This document shows, one piece after another, positions 1-9,201 of a stretch of DNA of 64,000 nt. The stretch comes from Pseudomonas matsuisoli. GTDB taxonomy: Bacteria; Pseudomonadota; Gammaproteobacteria; Pseudomonadales; Pseudomonadaceae. The stretch lies in NCBI RefSeq assembly GCF_014647635.1, contig NZ_BMPO01000006.1:171583-235582 (forward strand), given 5' to 3'. Made by a program: the position numbers and the translations under genes. The first letter of the stretch is position 1; each line of letters opens with the position of its first letter. The notes under the pieces were generated by a model that saw only the letters and a list, made by a program, of their open reading frames with translations, did not search any database and had not been told where the DNA came from.

Positions 1-572
1 GGAACGCGTCGCGAAGTTCTTGGTGGGAAGCTCTATGCATGGCAGTAATCCACTACGACTGTCAGTTCTGTTTTCGTCTTTAGCCCACTATTACAGCAAA
101 AGCCGTACCGCTGCCCCCGTCGCCAGGCAGCCATGAGGCAGGGCTCGCCGCTCGACCAGAGCTTGCGTCAGTGGCGGTTATTGGCCATTTTAGCCTGCGA
201 ATATGGCGATAAAGCGCCACCTACGACCACTTATAACCGATGCAAAAAACGCATCGCCGCATAACCCGTTACAATCCTGACCAGCATCTTAAATGCAGGA
301 ACGAGCCGCGATAGCGGGTCAATCAATCGAACCATTCTTCCCGAAAAGAAGTCAGGACGAAACAACCGGTAACGCCGAAGCGAGGCTTTCAAGTTGCTGA
401 CATCGATAGGCTCCGAGATACTTCCGGCGGCAAAAATCCTGTCGATTTCCAGCAGCGTAGGCTTCAAACACGACGAGGCTTTGGGGTCTGCTGCTGAATC
501 ACGAGCACAGCACTACAGACCTCTACAAATTACGCCGAACGCAATTGTGGTCAGGTTCGAGGTTTTTCTTTG
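1..572. other. Left-end stretch with no supportable gene
   Basis: I see no convincing gene here. One 78-codon open frame on the minus strand (231-467) begins with TTG, has no Shine-Dalgarno sequence and resembles nothing I recognise. The last bases hold the GAGG ribosome binding site (559-562) of the following membrane protein. Confidence 0.5.
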
Positions 573-1535
573 ATGATCAAACGCAGTGACGCAGTCTGGA
601 CGTTGATCGGCCTTTTTGCGGTCGTTCTGTCCTGCTATCTGCTCTACAAGGAAGTACGAAATATCTCCCTTGAGGAGCTCAAGGAAAGCCTTTACGCGAT
701 CCCTCTGACGGGCTGGGTCTGTTCGGGTTTGGCCACCCTTGGCGCGTATTGCGCGCTGGCCTGGTACGACCGCATTGCAATCGCTCACCTCGGTCGGAAA
801 ATTTCGTGGTGGTTCATCACCCTTTGCTCCTTCACGACCTACGCGTTGGCCCATAACATCGGCGCATCGGTTTTCTCCGGTGCTCTAGTGCGCTACCGGG
901 CCTACCGGACGAAGGGTATCTCTCCCCACGAGATCGGCGTACTCATCGTCTTCTGCTCATTCACGTTCGCCCTCGGCACGATTCTCGCCGCCGGTTGCGT
1001 ACTGGTGGCCAAGCCCTCGCTCATTCAGCGTGTAGGAACGGACATCGGCCCCTGGGTTTCGATCGGGGTTGGGGTGTTTCTGCTCGCGCTCGTCGCGCTC
1101 TACGTTCTGGGCTCGTGGCTGCAGTTCAAACCGTGGAATTGGGGCAAGTTCCGCTTGGAATACCCACGGTTGAAGATCGTGCGCCGCCAGCTGCTGGCGG
1201 GCCCGCTCGAGCTGGCCTGCGCGGCGGCCATCATTTATTTCGCTCTGCCGGCTCAGGACAACCCGGGCTATCTCGTGATCCTGGGTGTATTCCTCGCATC
1301 TTTTTCGCTCGCACTGCTTTCCCACGCGCCAGGTGGTCTGGGCGTACTGGAAGTGACCTTCATCGCCGCGCTACCTGAGCTGCGAACCGCGGACGTGCTC
1401 GCAGCGCTCATCGTTTTCCGCGGTTTCTATCTGCTCTTACCGTTCGCGCTGTCCCTGTTCGTCGTACTGGGATTCGAATGGCACCAGTGGCGAGGCCGGC
1501 GTCAGATCCAGCAAAACATCCCAGGCGATTCCTAA
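573..1535 (+). CDS. UPF0104 / lysylphosphatidylglycerol synthase-type membrane protein
   Basis: This 320-residue integral membrane protein resembles the UPF0104 (YbhN-like) family, which is related to the transmembrane flippase half of MprF. Repeated hydrophobic segments run the whole length, starting with one at residues 10-27. The motif LSHAPGGLGVLE near residue 250 is the family's conserved glycine-rich loop. The soluble aminoacyl-transfer domain of true MprF is absent, so it should not make lysyl-phosphatidylglycerol by itself. A TTG sits directly before the chosen ATG, but GAGG at 559-562 is 10 bases from the ATG and favours it. The substrate is unknown. The yegD-like gene follows in the same direction after about 100 bases. 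Confidence 0.75.
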   Translation: MIKRSDAVWTLIGLFAVVLSCYLLYKEVRNISLEELKESLYAIPLTGWVCSGLATLGAYCALAWYDRIAIAHLGRKISWWFITLCSFTTYALAHNIGASVFSGALVRYRAYRTKGISPHEIGVLIVFCSFTFALGTILAAGCVLVAKPSLIQRVGTDIGPWVSIGVGVFLLALVALYVLGSWLQFKPWNWGKFRLEYPRLKIVRRQLLAGPLELACAAAIIYFALPAQDNPGYLVILGVFLASFSLALLSHAPGGLGVLEVTFIAALPELRTADVLAALIVFRGFYLLLPFALSLFVVLGFEWHQWRGRRQIQQNIPGDS

Positions 1536-1638
1536 ACCCGGCGGGGTCTGGTCCACGGATGCCGTGCTTGGCGCGCAGCTCGCAACTCGCCGCAACAGCC
1601 CCTACAATGCGCGCCCTTTTCCTACCGGACCGTAGCAG

Positions 1639-2901
1639 ATGATCCAGACTCCGGCCCGCGCCTGCGGTATCGATTTCGGCACTTCCAACTCCACTGTCGG
1701 CTGGTTGCGGCCCGGCGGAGAAACACTTATCACCCTAGAAGACGACAAGCCTACGCTGCCGTCCGTGGTGTTCTTCAACACCGAAGAACGCCGGCCAGCC
1801 TATGGCCGTCTCGCCTTGCACGAGTACCTTGAGGGTTACGAGGGGCGCCTCATGCGTTCGCTCAAAAGCCTGCTGGGCTCCAAGTTGCTGAAAAGCGAGA
1901 CGACAGTGCTCGGCAGCGCCCTGCCCTTCAAGCAGATCCTCGGACTGTTCCTTGGTGAGCTGAAGCAGCGCAGCGAAGCGCAAGCCGGGCGTGCATTCGA
2001 TCAAGTCGTGTTGGGGCGCCCGGTCTTTTTCGTGGACGACGACCCGCTGGCCGACCAGGAAGCGCAGGACACGCTCAGCGCCGTGGCACACACCCTTGGC
2101 TTCAAGGACGTGTCCTTCCAATTCGAACCGATCGCAGCCGCCTTCGATTACGAGTCGAACATCACGCGTGAAGAGCTCGTGCTGATCGTCGACATCGGCG
2201 GCGGTACCTCCGACTTTTCGCTGGTACGCCTATCGCCACAACGGCGGGCCGATCCGGATCGAGAGTCCGACATACTGGCGACCGGCGGGGTGCATATCGG
2301 TGGTACGGACTTCGATAAACAGCTCTCGCTGAACGGGGTGATGCCGTTATTCGGCTATGGCAGCCGAATGAAGAGCGACGCGTTAATGCCCACCAGCACC
2401 CACCTGAATCTCGCCACCTGGCACACCATCAATGCGGTATATGCACAGGCATCGATTCGGGCGCTGAAGAACATGCGCTATGACATCGTCGACCCAACGG
2501 GCATCGATCGCCTGCTGTCGTTGATCGAGCAGCGTGCTGGTCACTGGCTTGCGATCCAGATCGAAGACAGCAAGATCGCACTCACCGAATCGACGTCGCG
2601 CCGTATCGACTTCGGGCGGATCGAGCGTGATCTGGTGGCGGACCTCACGCGTACATTGTTCGAAGAGGCTATCGACCCACTGCTGAACCGCGTGAACCTG
2701 AGTATCCAGAAGCTTCTACGGGACGCCGGCGTCAGCGCTGACGGTATCGATACCGTCTTTTTCACGGGTGGTTCCAGCGGCATCCCGGCCTTGCGCAAAG
2801 CCGTCGCCGAACAGCTTCCCAACGCACGCGCCGTGGAAGGTAATACCTTTGGCAGTATCGGCAGCGGCTTGGCCATCGAGGCCTGGAAGCGCTACGGCTG
2901 A
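1639..2901 (+). CDS. yegD: Hsp70-family chaperone-like protein (YegD type)
   Basis: This 420-residue protein is an actin/Hsp70-fold ATPase. The phosphate-1 motif GIDFGTSNSTVG lies at residues 10-21, the phosphate-2 motif IVDIGGGTSDFS near 180 and the adenosine motif FFTGGSSGIPALR near 373. It ends soon after the nucleotide-binding domain, so the substrate-binding beta domain and lid of DnaK are missing. That is typical of YegD, whose physiological role is poorly defined. It should bind ATP in the cytoplasm. TACAAT at 1603-1608 may be a -10 element. Its last 10 bases overlap the end of the convergent lipoprotein gene. Confidence 0.85.
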   Translation: MIQTPARACGIDFGTSNSTVGWLRPGGETLITLEDDKPTLPSVVFFNTEERRPAYGRLALHEYLEGYEGRLMRSLKSLLGSKLLKSETTVLGSALPFKQILGLFLGELKQRSEAQAGRAFDQVVLGRPVFFVDDDPLADQEAQDTLSAVAHTLGFKDVSFQFEPIAAAFDYESNITREELVLIVDIGGGTSDFSLVRLSPQRRADPDRESDILATGGVHIGGTDFDKQLSLNGVMPLFGYGSRMKSDALMPTSTHLNLATWHTINAVYAQASIRALKNMRYDIVDPTGIDRLLSLIEQRAGHWLAIQIEDSKIALTESTSRRIDFGRIERDLVADLTRTLFEEAIDPLLNRVNLSIQKLLRDAGVSADGIDTVFFTGGSSGIPALRKAVAEQLPNARAVEGNTFGSIGSGLAIEAWKRYG

Positions 2902-3275
2902 GCCGGCACCAATGTGATGTCCACCGGCGCGCCTGGGTTATGACTGCGAATTCGCCATAGCGCAGGTTCGAGCTCGAGGATTTCGATCCGATACGGCTGA
3001 CCATCTTCGATCATGGTCAGTCCGTTCGCATCCTGCTGCCAGCGTCCCAGTGCGGGCTTATTGCCCTTAGAGGCGATGACCAGCGTGCCCTCCGAGAGAA
3101 ACGTGTATAGCGTGCCGGGCTGCACAGCGCTAGACGCCTTCACCTGCCACACCCGGTCGACGTAAGTGGCCTGCTCTGCATCGCACGCGGCCAGCGACAG
3201 GACGAGTATCGACACCCCGATCGCCATGGCAGGCAGGCGCTGCAGCCGATTCAAAGATCGACGAATCGATGCCAC
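2892..3275 (-). CDS. Predicted lipoprotein, unknown function
   Basis: I do not recognise this 127-residue protein. It opens with a basic n-region (ASIRRSLNRLQRLP), then a hydrophobic stretch ending in the lipobox LSLAAC, so it should be lipidated and anchored in an envelope membrane. The remainder looks like a small beta-rich domain with no catalytic motif. The frame stays open upstream to 3410. I prefer the GTG at 3275 because GGAAG lies 8 bases before it and because it yields a complete signal peptide. An internal ATG at 3227 would give a signal without the basic region. The gene converges on yegD. Confidence 0.6.
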   Translation of the reverse strand: MASIRRSLNRLQRLPAMAIGVSILVLSLAACDAEQATYVDRVWQVKASSAVQPGTLYTFLSEGTLVIASKGNKPALGRWQQDANGLTMIEDGQPYRIEILELEPALWRIRSHNPGAPVDITLVPAQP

Positions 3276-3505
3276 AACACCCGCTTCCGTAACGCCTTCG
3301 AACGCCTGCGCACTATCGCCGTTGCCAATCAAATAACCGTCTCTCACCTGCGCACTCTCCAGATCCGAATCGTCCAGCTCGAGGCTATGCACTCGTCTCC
3401 AATATCGCAACCGGAGGCGCTGCAGCGCCTACCGTTTGGCGGGTTCGACGAACAGGACGCCGCGAGCACCTATCGAAAATCGTAGTAACCGCTGGAGTGA
3501 ATGCG

Positions 3506-3715
3506 ATGAGCCACTATGAAATTCATTACACCATGATGGGCGAACCTCATACGGACGTGATCACCAGCCTCGATGTCCCGGTCGTAGATGTCGTCGTGGA
3601 CCTTGCTCGTAAAAACAACATTGCCGTGAACGAAGAAGCGTTCGACGTTCCCGGCGCAGCCGCGGCCCTTGCGATCAGCGATGTCAGCATTTGCGATCTG
3701 GACGAAGCGGACTGA
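3506..3715 (+). CDS. Small acidic hypothetical protein
   Basis: This 69-residue soluble protein is unrecognised. It is acidic, with no signal peptide and no cysteine pair of obvious function. An in-frame GTG nine bases upstream is possible, but GGAG at 3494-3497 sits 8 bases from the chosen ATG. The stop codon lies only 13 bases before the left terminal repeat of a MITE-like element, whose internal hairpin could end this transcript. Confidence 0.55.
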   Translation: MSHYEIHYTMMGEPHTDVITSLDVPVVDVVVDLARKNNIAVNEEAFDVPGAAAALAISDVSICDLDEAD

Positions 3716-3728
3716 CGCTCCCCCGGCC

Positions 3729-3868
3729 GGGCATCTCTAAAAACGTCGGCGAGGCCGTCAGCGCAAGGAAAAAACCGCCGAGAAAGCGCAGTTTACGAGT
3801 GGTAAATGAGCATTTTGAGGCGGTTTTTAACGCAGCGATGACAACGCAGGTAGTTTTTAGCGGTGCCC
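3729..3868. repeat. MITE-like element with 16-bp terminal inverted repeats
   Basis: The ends GGGCATCTCTAAAAAC (3729-3744) and GTTTTTAGCGGTGCCC (3853-3868) are inverted repeats matching at 14 of 16 positions. Nested inside are AAAAAACCGCC (3769-3779) and GGCGGTTTTT (3819-3828), which form a second palindrome. The element is 140 bp with no coding capacity and lies between the small acidic gene and osmE. It resembles a non-autonomous miniature transposon or dispersed intergenic repeat. The mobilising transposase, if any, is not in the window. Confidence 0.6.
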
Positions 3869-3935
3869 GACCGTCGAACTCTGCGGGAGCCTGCGCGATC
3901 CATACAAAGGCATACCTCGAAAAGGAAGCTGCTCA

Positions 3936-4283
3936 ATGTACAAATCAATAACTGCTTCAGCACTTGCCTTGGCCGCGCTGACCGGCTGCTCGTCCTACAA
4001 AGTGGAGAATCCGGTCGACTACGTGACCTACCGAGACCAACCCCTCGTCAAGCAGGTCGAAGACGGCATGACGAAACAACGCGTAGGCGAAGTAGCGGGC
4101 CCCCCGTCGACTGAAGTACTGCTTACTGGCAACCGTGGCAGCTGTAACAACTACGTTCTTAATCGTGAAGGTAAAGAGCAGCCGTATTACGTGGCGTTCG
4201 ACGTGAATGACCGTGTGGTAGGGAAAGGCTTCATGACGTGCGAGCAGCATCAGCGCAACGAGCAGGAAAAGCGCAAGCTCTGA
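3936..4283 (+). CDS. osmE: Osmotically inducible lipoprotein OsmE
   Basis: This 115-residue protein has a signal peptide with lipobox ALTGC (Cys at about residue 18). A SmpA/OmlA-like domain follows with the pattern GMTKQRVGEVAGPPS, where the fold binds through a short helix and sheet. Length and the paired cysteines (GSCNNY and FMTC) match OsmE of Pseudomonas and Escherichia. OsmE is an outer-membrane or periplasmic lipoprotein induced by high osmolarity; the exact function is unknown. AAGGAAG precedes the ATG by about 9 bases. It lies next to a betaine-type transporter, a fitting osmostress neighbour, though the orientations oppose. Confidence 0.88.
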   Translation: MYKSITASALALAALTGCSSYKVENPVDYVTYRDQPLVKQVEDGMTKQRVGEVAGPPSTEVLLTGNRGSCNNYVLNREGKEQPYYVAFDVNDRVVGKGFMTCEQHQRNEQEKRKL

Positions 4284-4296
4284 GACATTCGAGCGT

Positions 4297-4333
4297 AGCT
4301 CAACTGGCGCTTGTTGTAGGCGCCGGTTGAGCT
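4297..4333. terminator. Strong hairpin between osmE and the ABC transporter operon
   Basis: Arms 4297-4310 and 4320-4333 pair over 14 positions with one G-U and enclose a 9-base loop. Neither side has a clear T-run. It may still stop transcription or stabilise the 3' ends of the two convergent transcripts. Confidence 0.45.
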
Positions 4334-4422
4334 GTGATCAGTCGGGCTGCGACCAGCGTGTGGGAGAGTGTGCCTGAATCGGCCGGGACATCGGCCTCGC
4401 AGGCTGGATCGGCGTCGCTCCG

Positions 4423-4447
4423 GATCGCCAGCAAGCTGGCTCCTACA
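4423..4447. repeat. Single REP unit
   Basis: This 25-base unit (GATCGCCAGCAAGCTGGCTC then CTACA) is identical to the left arm of the REP pair at 31366-31441. It lies in the convergent space between osmE and the ABC ATPase gene. Such solitary units usually derive from REP doublets. Confidence 0.7.
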
Positions 4448-4497
4448 AGGCTTTGCTAACCCGTTAGACGGTACGCGTGCCTTACGCGTTCGTTACT

Positions 4498-5307
4498 TTA
4501 CTTGGCCCTGCGCTGTACGAATCGCTCTACATAGTCATCCGCAGGATTTTGCAGGATGTCGTCGGGCGTTCCCACCTGAACCAGTTCACCATCTTTCAAA
4601 ATGGCGATGCGATTTCCCAGACGTATCGCTTCGTCCAGATCGTGCGTGATGAACACGATTGTCTTATGCAACTGCTGCTGTAGCGCCAATAGCTGATCCT
4701 GCATCTCGGCGCGAATCAGCGGGTCCAGCGCGCTGAATGCCTCATCCATCAGAATGATGTCGGTATCCGTTGCCAGCGCCCGCGCCAGACCGACCCGCTG
4801 ACGCATGCCGCCTGATAACTGATGCGGATAGGCATGTTCGAACCCTGTAAGCCCGACAGCCTCGATCCAATGCACGGCACGTTCGCGGCAGTCGGCCCTG
4901 TTCTCCCCACGGACCTTGAGGCCGTAAGCCACGTTATCGAGCACCGATTTGTGGGGCAGCAACCCGAAGCTTTGGAACACCATGCTAATGGTCTTTCGCC
5001 GGAAGTCCCGCAACGTTCTGCGATCGAATTGCAGGATGTCGCGGCCATCCACGCGAATCGTCCCGCTGGTGGGATCGATCAACCGGTTGAAATGACGCAC
5101 CAGCGTGGATTTGCCAGAGCCGGACAGCCCCATGATGACGAAGATCTCCCCTGCCTCGATGCGCAGGGACAGATCGTTCACCCCAACGACGCACCCCGTG
5201 GAGGCCAGAACATCAGCCTTACTCCGGCCCTCCTGCAGCAACTTCATCGCTTCATCGGCACGTCGTCCGAAGATCTTGTAGACGCGTTCGACCTCGACCC
5301 GGCTCAT
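4498..5307 (-). CDS. Quaternary-amine/glycine betaine-type ABC transporter ATPase
   Basis: This 269-residue ABC ATPase has Walker [10 protein letters not shown], the Q-loop in [11 protein letters not shown], signature [15 protein letters not shown] and Walker [15 protein letters not shown]. An N-terminal extension ([14 protein letters not shown]) is characteristic of the ProV/OpuAA subfamily. The C-terminal CBS pair used by osmosensory ProV is missing, which makes it more like ChoV or HutV-type ATPases. Its start overlaps the permease stop by ATGA, so the two are translationally coupled. It should power import of glycine betaine, choline or a related amine. A histidine-type (Hut) substrate cannot be excluded. 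Confidence 0.85.
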   Translation of the reverse strand: MSRVEVERVYKIFGRRADEAMKLLQEGRSKADVLASTGCVVGVNDLSLRIEAGEIFVIMGLSGSGKSTLVRHFNRLIDPTSGTIRVDGRDILQFDRRTLRDFRRKTISMVFQSFGLLPHKSVLDNVAYGLKVRGENRADCRERAVHWIEAVGLTGFEHAYPHQLSGGMRQRVGLARALATDTDIILMDEAFSALDPLIRAEMQDQLLALQQQLHKTIVFITHDLDEAIRLGNRIAILKDGELVQVGTPDDILQNPADDYVERFVQRRAK

Positions 5308-6155
5308 GAGCGCACCTCCTGGCGTGGACGACCATACGCCTGGATGATGCGGTCGAATACGACAGCGAGTATCACGATCGCAAGCCCCGCCTGGAGGCCA
5401 CGGCCAACGTCCAGCGTCTGAATACCGATGAGCACCTCCTCGCCCAATCCCCGTGCTCCGATCATCGAGGCGATGACGACCATCGACAACGCCATCATGG
5501 TCGTCTGGTTGACGCCCGCCATGATGCTCGGCAACGCTAACGGCAGCTGCACACCGAGCAACTTCTGCCAGCGACTGGCGCCAAACGCGGTCACGGCCTC
5601 CATCACTTCACGGTCAACCTGGCGAATGCCCAGATCGGTCAAACGAATGAGCGGCGGTACTGCATAGATGACGGTGGCCAGAATTGCCGGGACCTTGCCC
5701 AGCCCGAACAGCATCAACACTGGGATCAGATAAACGAAACTCGGCATCGTTTGCATGATGTCCAGCAAGGGCGTCAGCACCGCGCGCAAGCGGTCGCTGC
5801 GGGCAGACAGGATGCCCAGCGGCACGCCGATCAGCACCGAGATGGACGTTGCCACCAGCATGAGCGCCAGCGTCTGCATCATCTTGTCCCAAAGCCCCAT
5901 GACGCCCACGAGAAACAGCAAAGCGCCAATCACGATGGTCGGCACGACACGCCGAGTGGCGTGCCAGGCGATCGCCACGATGACGATCAGCACCAGCCAC
6001 CAGGGTGCACCGCGTAATGCACCTTCCAAGGCAACGATGATCGACAGCACGGCGTCCGAGAACTGCCGAAACAGATCGCCGTAATGAGTGACCAGCGCGT
6101 CGACCCAGGCGTTGACGGCGTCGGCGATGGAAAAGGTTAGGCGCTCGGGAAACAT
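5304..6155 (-). CDS. Betaine/choline-type ABC transporter permease (ProW/ChoW-like)
   Basis: This 283-residue inner-membrane protein has about six hydrophobic segments. The cytoplasmic EAA-type loop [28 protein letters not shown] contacts the ATPase. Length matches single-domain OpuAB/ProW permeases without the long N-terminal tail of E. coli ProW. It is the middle gene of a leftward binding protein - permease - ATPase operon. A perfect 27-bp hairpin lies between it and the binding-protein gene and may lower its expression relative to that gene. Confidence 0.85.
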   Translation of the reverse strand: MFPERLTFSIADAVNAWVDALVTHYGDLFRQFSDAVLSIIVALEGALRGAPWWLVLIVIVAIAWHATRRVVPTIVIGALLFLVGVMGLWDKMMQTLALMLVATSISVLIGVPLGILSARSDRLRAVLTPLLDIMQTMPSFVYLIPVLMLFGLGKVPAILATVIYAVPPLIRLTDLGIRQVDREVMEAVTAFGASRWQKLLGVQLPLALPSIMAGVNQTTMMALSMVVIASMIGARGLGEEVLIGIQTLDVGRGLQAGLAIVILAVVFDRIIQAYGRPRQEVRS

Positions 6156-6208
6156 CGATGATTCTCTGGATAACGTATTGATGGGAGCACACCGTGCTCA
6201 TACGCGCG

Positions 6209-6281
6209 GCTTTGGTAGGGCGGGTGCAACCCGCGGTATTTGGTACCGCACCCACGCGGGTTGCACCCGCCCTACCAAAGC
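6209..6281. repeat. Perfect 27-bp inverted repeat inside the ABC transporter operon
   Basis: Arms 6209-6235 and 6255-6281 are exact reverse complements over 27 bases, with a 19-base spacer containing GGTACC. The core is GGTAGGGCGGGTGCAACCCG, the style of a Pseudomonas REPIN or extragenic palindrome. It sits in the roughly 190-base gap between the binding-protein and permease genes. A hairpin here in mRNA would protect the upstream message from 3' exonucleases. Confidence 0.8.
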
Positions 6282-6346
6282 GATGAGCCCGTTCCAAACC
6301 ATGTATCGGTGAAACGGTGATGGCTCTTAATGGAAGACCAATTGAC

Positions 6347-7297
6347 CTACAGCGACGCTTCGATCTTCTTCGCGGCCTCGGCACTGACCCAGGCGTGCCA
6401 TACCTCCGGGTGCGCCTTGAGAAAGGCTTGCGCCAGCTCGCTCGAGTCCGCGCGCTCTTTCGCCATGCGGGCGAGGTTTTCGTTCAGCAGGTCGATCGGG
6501 AAATTGACCTTCTCCAGCACCTCCACCAGTTCCGGGGCACCCTCGTGGAACGCCTTCGATAGCCCGACCTGAATCTGAATGCGCTTGTCCACGCCTGGCT
6601 CCTCGAGCTTGACCAGGTCCATCTGCCCGATCAGCGGCGTGGGCGACCAGTAGTAAAAAACGATGGGCTCTTTACGGCGGTAGCTCGATTGAATGGCGGC
6701 GTCCAGCGCGGGGCCGGTACCGGGGCGGAAGTTGGTGAAGCTGCCTTCGAGGTCGTACCGCTTCAACATTTCGCTGTTTTCGAGCTCGCAGGTCCAACCC
6801 GCTGGGCAGTTGTAGAAGCGCCCTTTGGAGGGTTCTTCCGGGTCGCGAAACAGTTCGGCGTACTGACGTAAATCAGCGACGGTCTTCAGCTTTGGCGCCT
6901 TGGCGTCCGCACCTTCGATGAGGTAGCGCGGCACGTACCAGCCTTCGACGGCGCCAGTGATCGGTGCCCCGACGCCAACGACCTTCCCTGCCTCGGCGGC
7001 CTTGTTCCAGGCATCGCTGCGTCCGATCCACTCCTCGGCGAAAATCTGAATGTCATTGTTCGAGAGCGCCTGTTCAAGCGTGATCGAATTGCCAGGCAAC
7101 GCATCGGTCTTGCAGCCATAACCTTCCTTGAGCACCGTTTCCAGCACCTCGGTGAGCAGCATGCCGCTTTCCCAGTTCAAGCCGGCGAAGTTGACCGGTT
7201 TGCCGGATTCGCACCACCCAGCTGCTTGCGCAGGCAGCTGCCCCGCCGACAGGCCAAACGCGCACATCACGCCTAGTATTTTCTTATTGAATCGCAT
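6347..7297 (-). CDS. Betaine/choline-type ABC transporter periplasmic binding protein
   Basis: This protein of about 316 residues starts with a signal peptide (basic MRFNKK, a hydrophobic core, then cleavage near AQAAGW). An OpuAC/ProX-type domain follows, beginning at the segment FAGLNWESG. Aromatic residues such as EGWYVPRY and YYWSPTPL are of the kind that form the cation-pi cage for quaternary amines. The open frame extends 21 codons upstream, but AAGGAG 10 bases before the ATG at 7297 and the signal peptide fix the start. It is first in the operon and is expected to be the most abundant product. Confidence 0.85.
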   Translation of the reverse strand: MRFNKKILGVMCAFGLSAGQLPAQAAGWCESGKPVNFAGLNWESGMLLTEVLETVLKEGYGCKTDALPGNSITLEQALSNNDIQIFAEEWIGRSDAWNKAAEAGKVVGVGAPITGAVEGWYVPRYLIEGADAKAPKLKTVADLRQYAELFRDPEEPSKGRFYNCPAGWTCELENSEMLKRYDLEGSFTNFRPGTGPALDAAIQSSYRRKEPIVFYYWSPTPLIGQMDLVKLEEPGVDKRIQIQVGLSKAFHEGAPELVEVLEKVNFPIDLLNENLARMAKERADSSELAQAFLKAHPEVWHAWVSAEAAKKIEASL

Positions 7298-7626
7298 CGT
7301 CCGACGCTCCTTGGAACGGGTGGAAATCCTATGGCCGACGCGCCATTCGCCGGCGAACACACGTGAAAGGTCCAGCGATCGAAATCGCGGCTCTCGTCAT
7401 GGGACCGCTTCGTTACGCAATCGTCCAACGGGTAGGCGATTGATAAGATAATTGCCGCCTTCGAACAGTGTGCTACGGGCGCAGCCCGGATCGCGCGCGA
7501 ATTAATGACGGGCGTGGACAGCCGGCGTTGCCGCTTCGCTCCGCTTGTCGCCCGTGCTGCGCGTAAGCAGAACTGCGCGGTCCCATTCGTTTAGGGACCT
7601 CATTCACGACAATTTGGAAGAAGCCT
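7298..7626. other. Divergent intergenic region, no element recognised
   Basis: These 329 bases separate the ABC transporter operon from the divergent AgcS symporter and must hold both promoters. No glycine-riboswitch core, which often precedes AgcS genes, is visible. No strong palindromic operator was found. Confidence 0.4.
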
Positions 7627-9096
7627 GTGTCCGAACTTCTCGACCTGTTTTCTGGCTGGCTATGGACGTATCTCGCCATACCGCTACTGCTGCTGAGCGG
7701 CGTGTACCTCACCTTCGTTTGCCGCGGCGTACAGATCCGGATGATTCCGGAAATGATCCGCGTCATCACCGAACGCAACCATGGCAGCAAGGAATCCATT
7801 TCGTCGTTCAAGGCGTTCACGATTTCGGCCGCAGCACGGGTCGGCACTGGAAACATCGCGGGGGTCGCGACCGCTATCGCGCTGGGCGGGCCGGGCGCGG
7901 TGTTCTGGATGTGGGTCGTCGCGCTCGTGGGCGGGGCCACGGCATTCGCGGAGTCCACGCTTGGCCAGCTGTATAAATCCGATGCGCATTACCGCTATCA
8001 CGGCGGGCCGGCATACTACATTCAACGGGCGCTGGGCTGGCGCTGGCTTGCGATCATCTTTGCCGTGATGATCAGCATCACCTACGGCTTGGTGTTCAAC
8101 TCGGTCCAGGCCAACTCCATTGTCGACGCACTGCAAACCTCGTTCGGCGGCACCGAGGGCAGCGCGGCGCTCAGCTGGGGCGTTGGGATCGTGCTCGCCA
8201 CGCTCACCGGCGTCATCATCTTTGGCGGTGTACAGACCATTTCCAAGGTGTCGGTGACCGTGGTTCCAGCGATGGCCTTGATGTACCTGGGCATCGGCGC
8301 AGTCGTGATCATCATGAACATCGATCGCGTGCCCGGCGTCTTCGCCGACATCTTCGCCCACGCGTTCGGCATGAAGGAAATCGCCGGTGGCGGCCTGGGC
8401 GCGGCAATCTCCATGGGTGTGCGCCGCGGTTTGTTTTCTAACGAGGCTGGAATGGGATCGGTCCCTAACGCGAGTGCTACCGCGTCGGTCTCCCATCCCG
8501 TCAAACAGGGCCTCGTGCAAGCGCTGGGGGTGTACTTCGACACCCTGGTGATCTGCAGCATGACGGCAATCATCATCCTGCTCGCCGACCCGACCCATGC
8601 CTACGGCGACGGCACGCTCGGTGCAAGCCTCACCCAATGGGCGCTGGCCGAACAACTCGGTGGCTGGGCCGTGCACTACCTGGCGCTCGCCATCCTGCTC
8701 TTCGCCTTTACCTCGGTCGTCGGTAACTACTATTACGGCGAATCGAACATCCAGTACATGTTCGGCGACAAGGCTTGGCTGCTGTTGGCCTTTCGACTGT
8801 TGGTCGTCGCGTTCGTATTGCTTGGGGCGGTGGTCAAGGTTTCAGTGGTGTGGTCCATGGCGGATGTCTTCATGCCACTGCTGGCGCTCACCAACTTGAT
8901 CGCTGTCCTTCCCCTAGCCCGTACCGTATCACGCTTACTGACGCACTATCTCGAGCAACGGCGCAGAGGCGAAGAACCGGTCTTTCACCGTGACGACATG
9001 CCGGATCTAAAAAATGTGGAATGCTGGGACGGTAGCGACGTGACTGCACGGGCGGAGACGTACGCGGACGACAACCTTTCCCCTGCAACGCGCTAG
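7627..9096 (+). CDS. Sodium:alanine/glycine symporter (AgcS family)
   Basis: This 489-residue inner-membrane protein has about eleven hydrophobic segments. AgcS hallmarks are the ARVGTGNIAGVATAIALGGPGAVFWMW block near residue 70 and GLFSNEAGMGSVPNASA near residue 270. It should import alanine or glycine with sodium. The start codon is GTG with GGAAG at 7617-7621. A strong stem-loop terminator follows about 40 bases after the stop. The C-terminal 40 residues are hydrophilic and cytoplasmic. Confidence 0.9.
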   Translation: MSELLDLFSGWLWTYLAIPLLLLSGVYLTFVCRGVQIRMIPEMIRVITERNHGSKESISSFKAFTISAAARVGTGNIAGVATAIALGGPGAVFWMWVVALVGGATAFAESTLGQLYKSDAHYRYHGGPAYYIQRALGWRWLAIIFAVMISITYGLVFNSVQANSIVDALQTSFGGTEGSAALSWGVGIVLATLTGVIIFGGVQTISKVSVTVVPAMALMYLGIGAVVIIMNIDRVPGVFADIFAHAFGMKEIAGGGLGAAISMGVRRGLFSNEAGMGSVPNASATASVSHPVKQGLVQALGVYFDTLVICSMTAIIILLADPTHAYGDGTLGASLTQWALAEQLGGWAVHYLALAILLFAFTSVVGNYYYGESNIQYMFGDKAWLLLAFRLLVVAFVLLGAVVKVSVVWSMADVFMPLLALTNLIAVLPLARTVSRLLTHYLEQRRRGEEPVFHRDDMPDLKNVECWDGSDVTARAETYADDNLSPATR

Positions 9097-9136
9097 GTTG
9101 CCGGACTCATCAACCATCTGCCCGACACGGGCACAA

Positions 9137-9160
9137 AAAAGCCCGGCGAGCCGGGCTTTT
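9137..9160. terminator. Bidirectional rho-independent terminator
   Basis: AAAAGCCCGG (9137-9146) pairs with CCGGGCTTTT (9151-9160) around a 4-base loop. A-run and T-run flanks let it serve both agcS on the plus strand and the lipoprotein gene on the minus strand. Confidence 0.85.
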
Positions 9161-9201
9161 CTCTTCAACCGAGGTTATCTCGATAGCGCGACGCGGCGCG
9201 C

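Noticed and set aside
231-467. Minus-strand open frame of 78 codons near the left end
   Set aside because: TTG start, no ribosome binding site, no recognisable family and mixed third-position composition.
2892-3410. Longer 172-residue version of the lipoprotein gene
   Set aside because: The first 45 residues would precede and bury the lipoprotein signal; a GTG with Shine-Dalgarno at 3275 fits better.
7298-7626. Glycine riboswitch before the AgcS symporter
   Set aside because: The expected paired aptamer core sequences are not visible.
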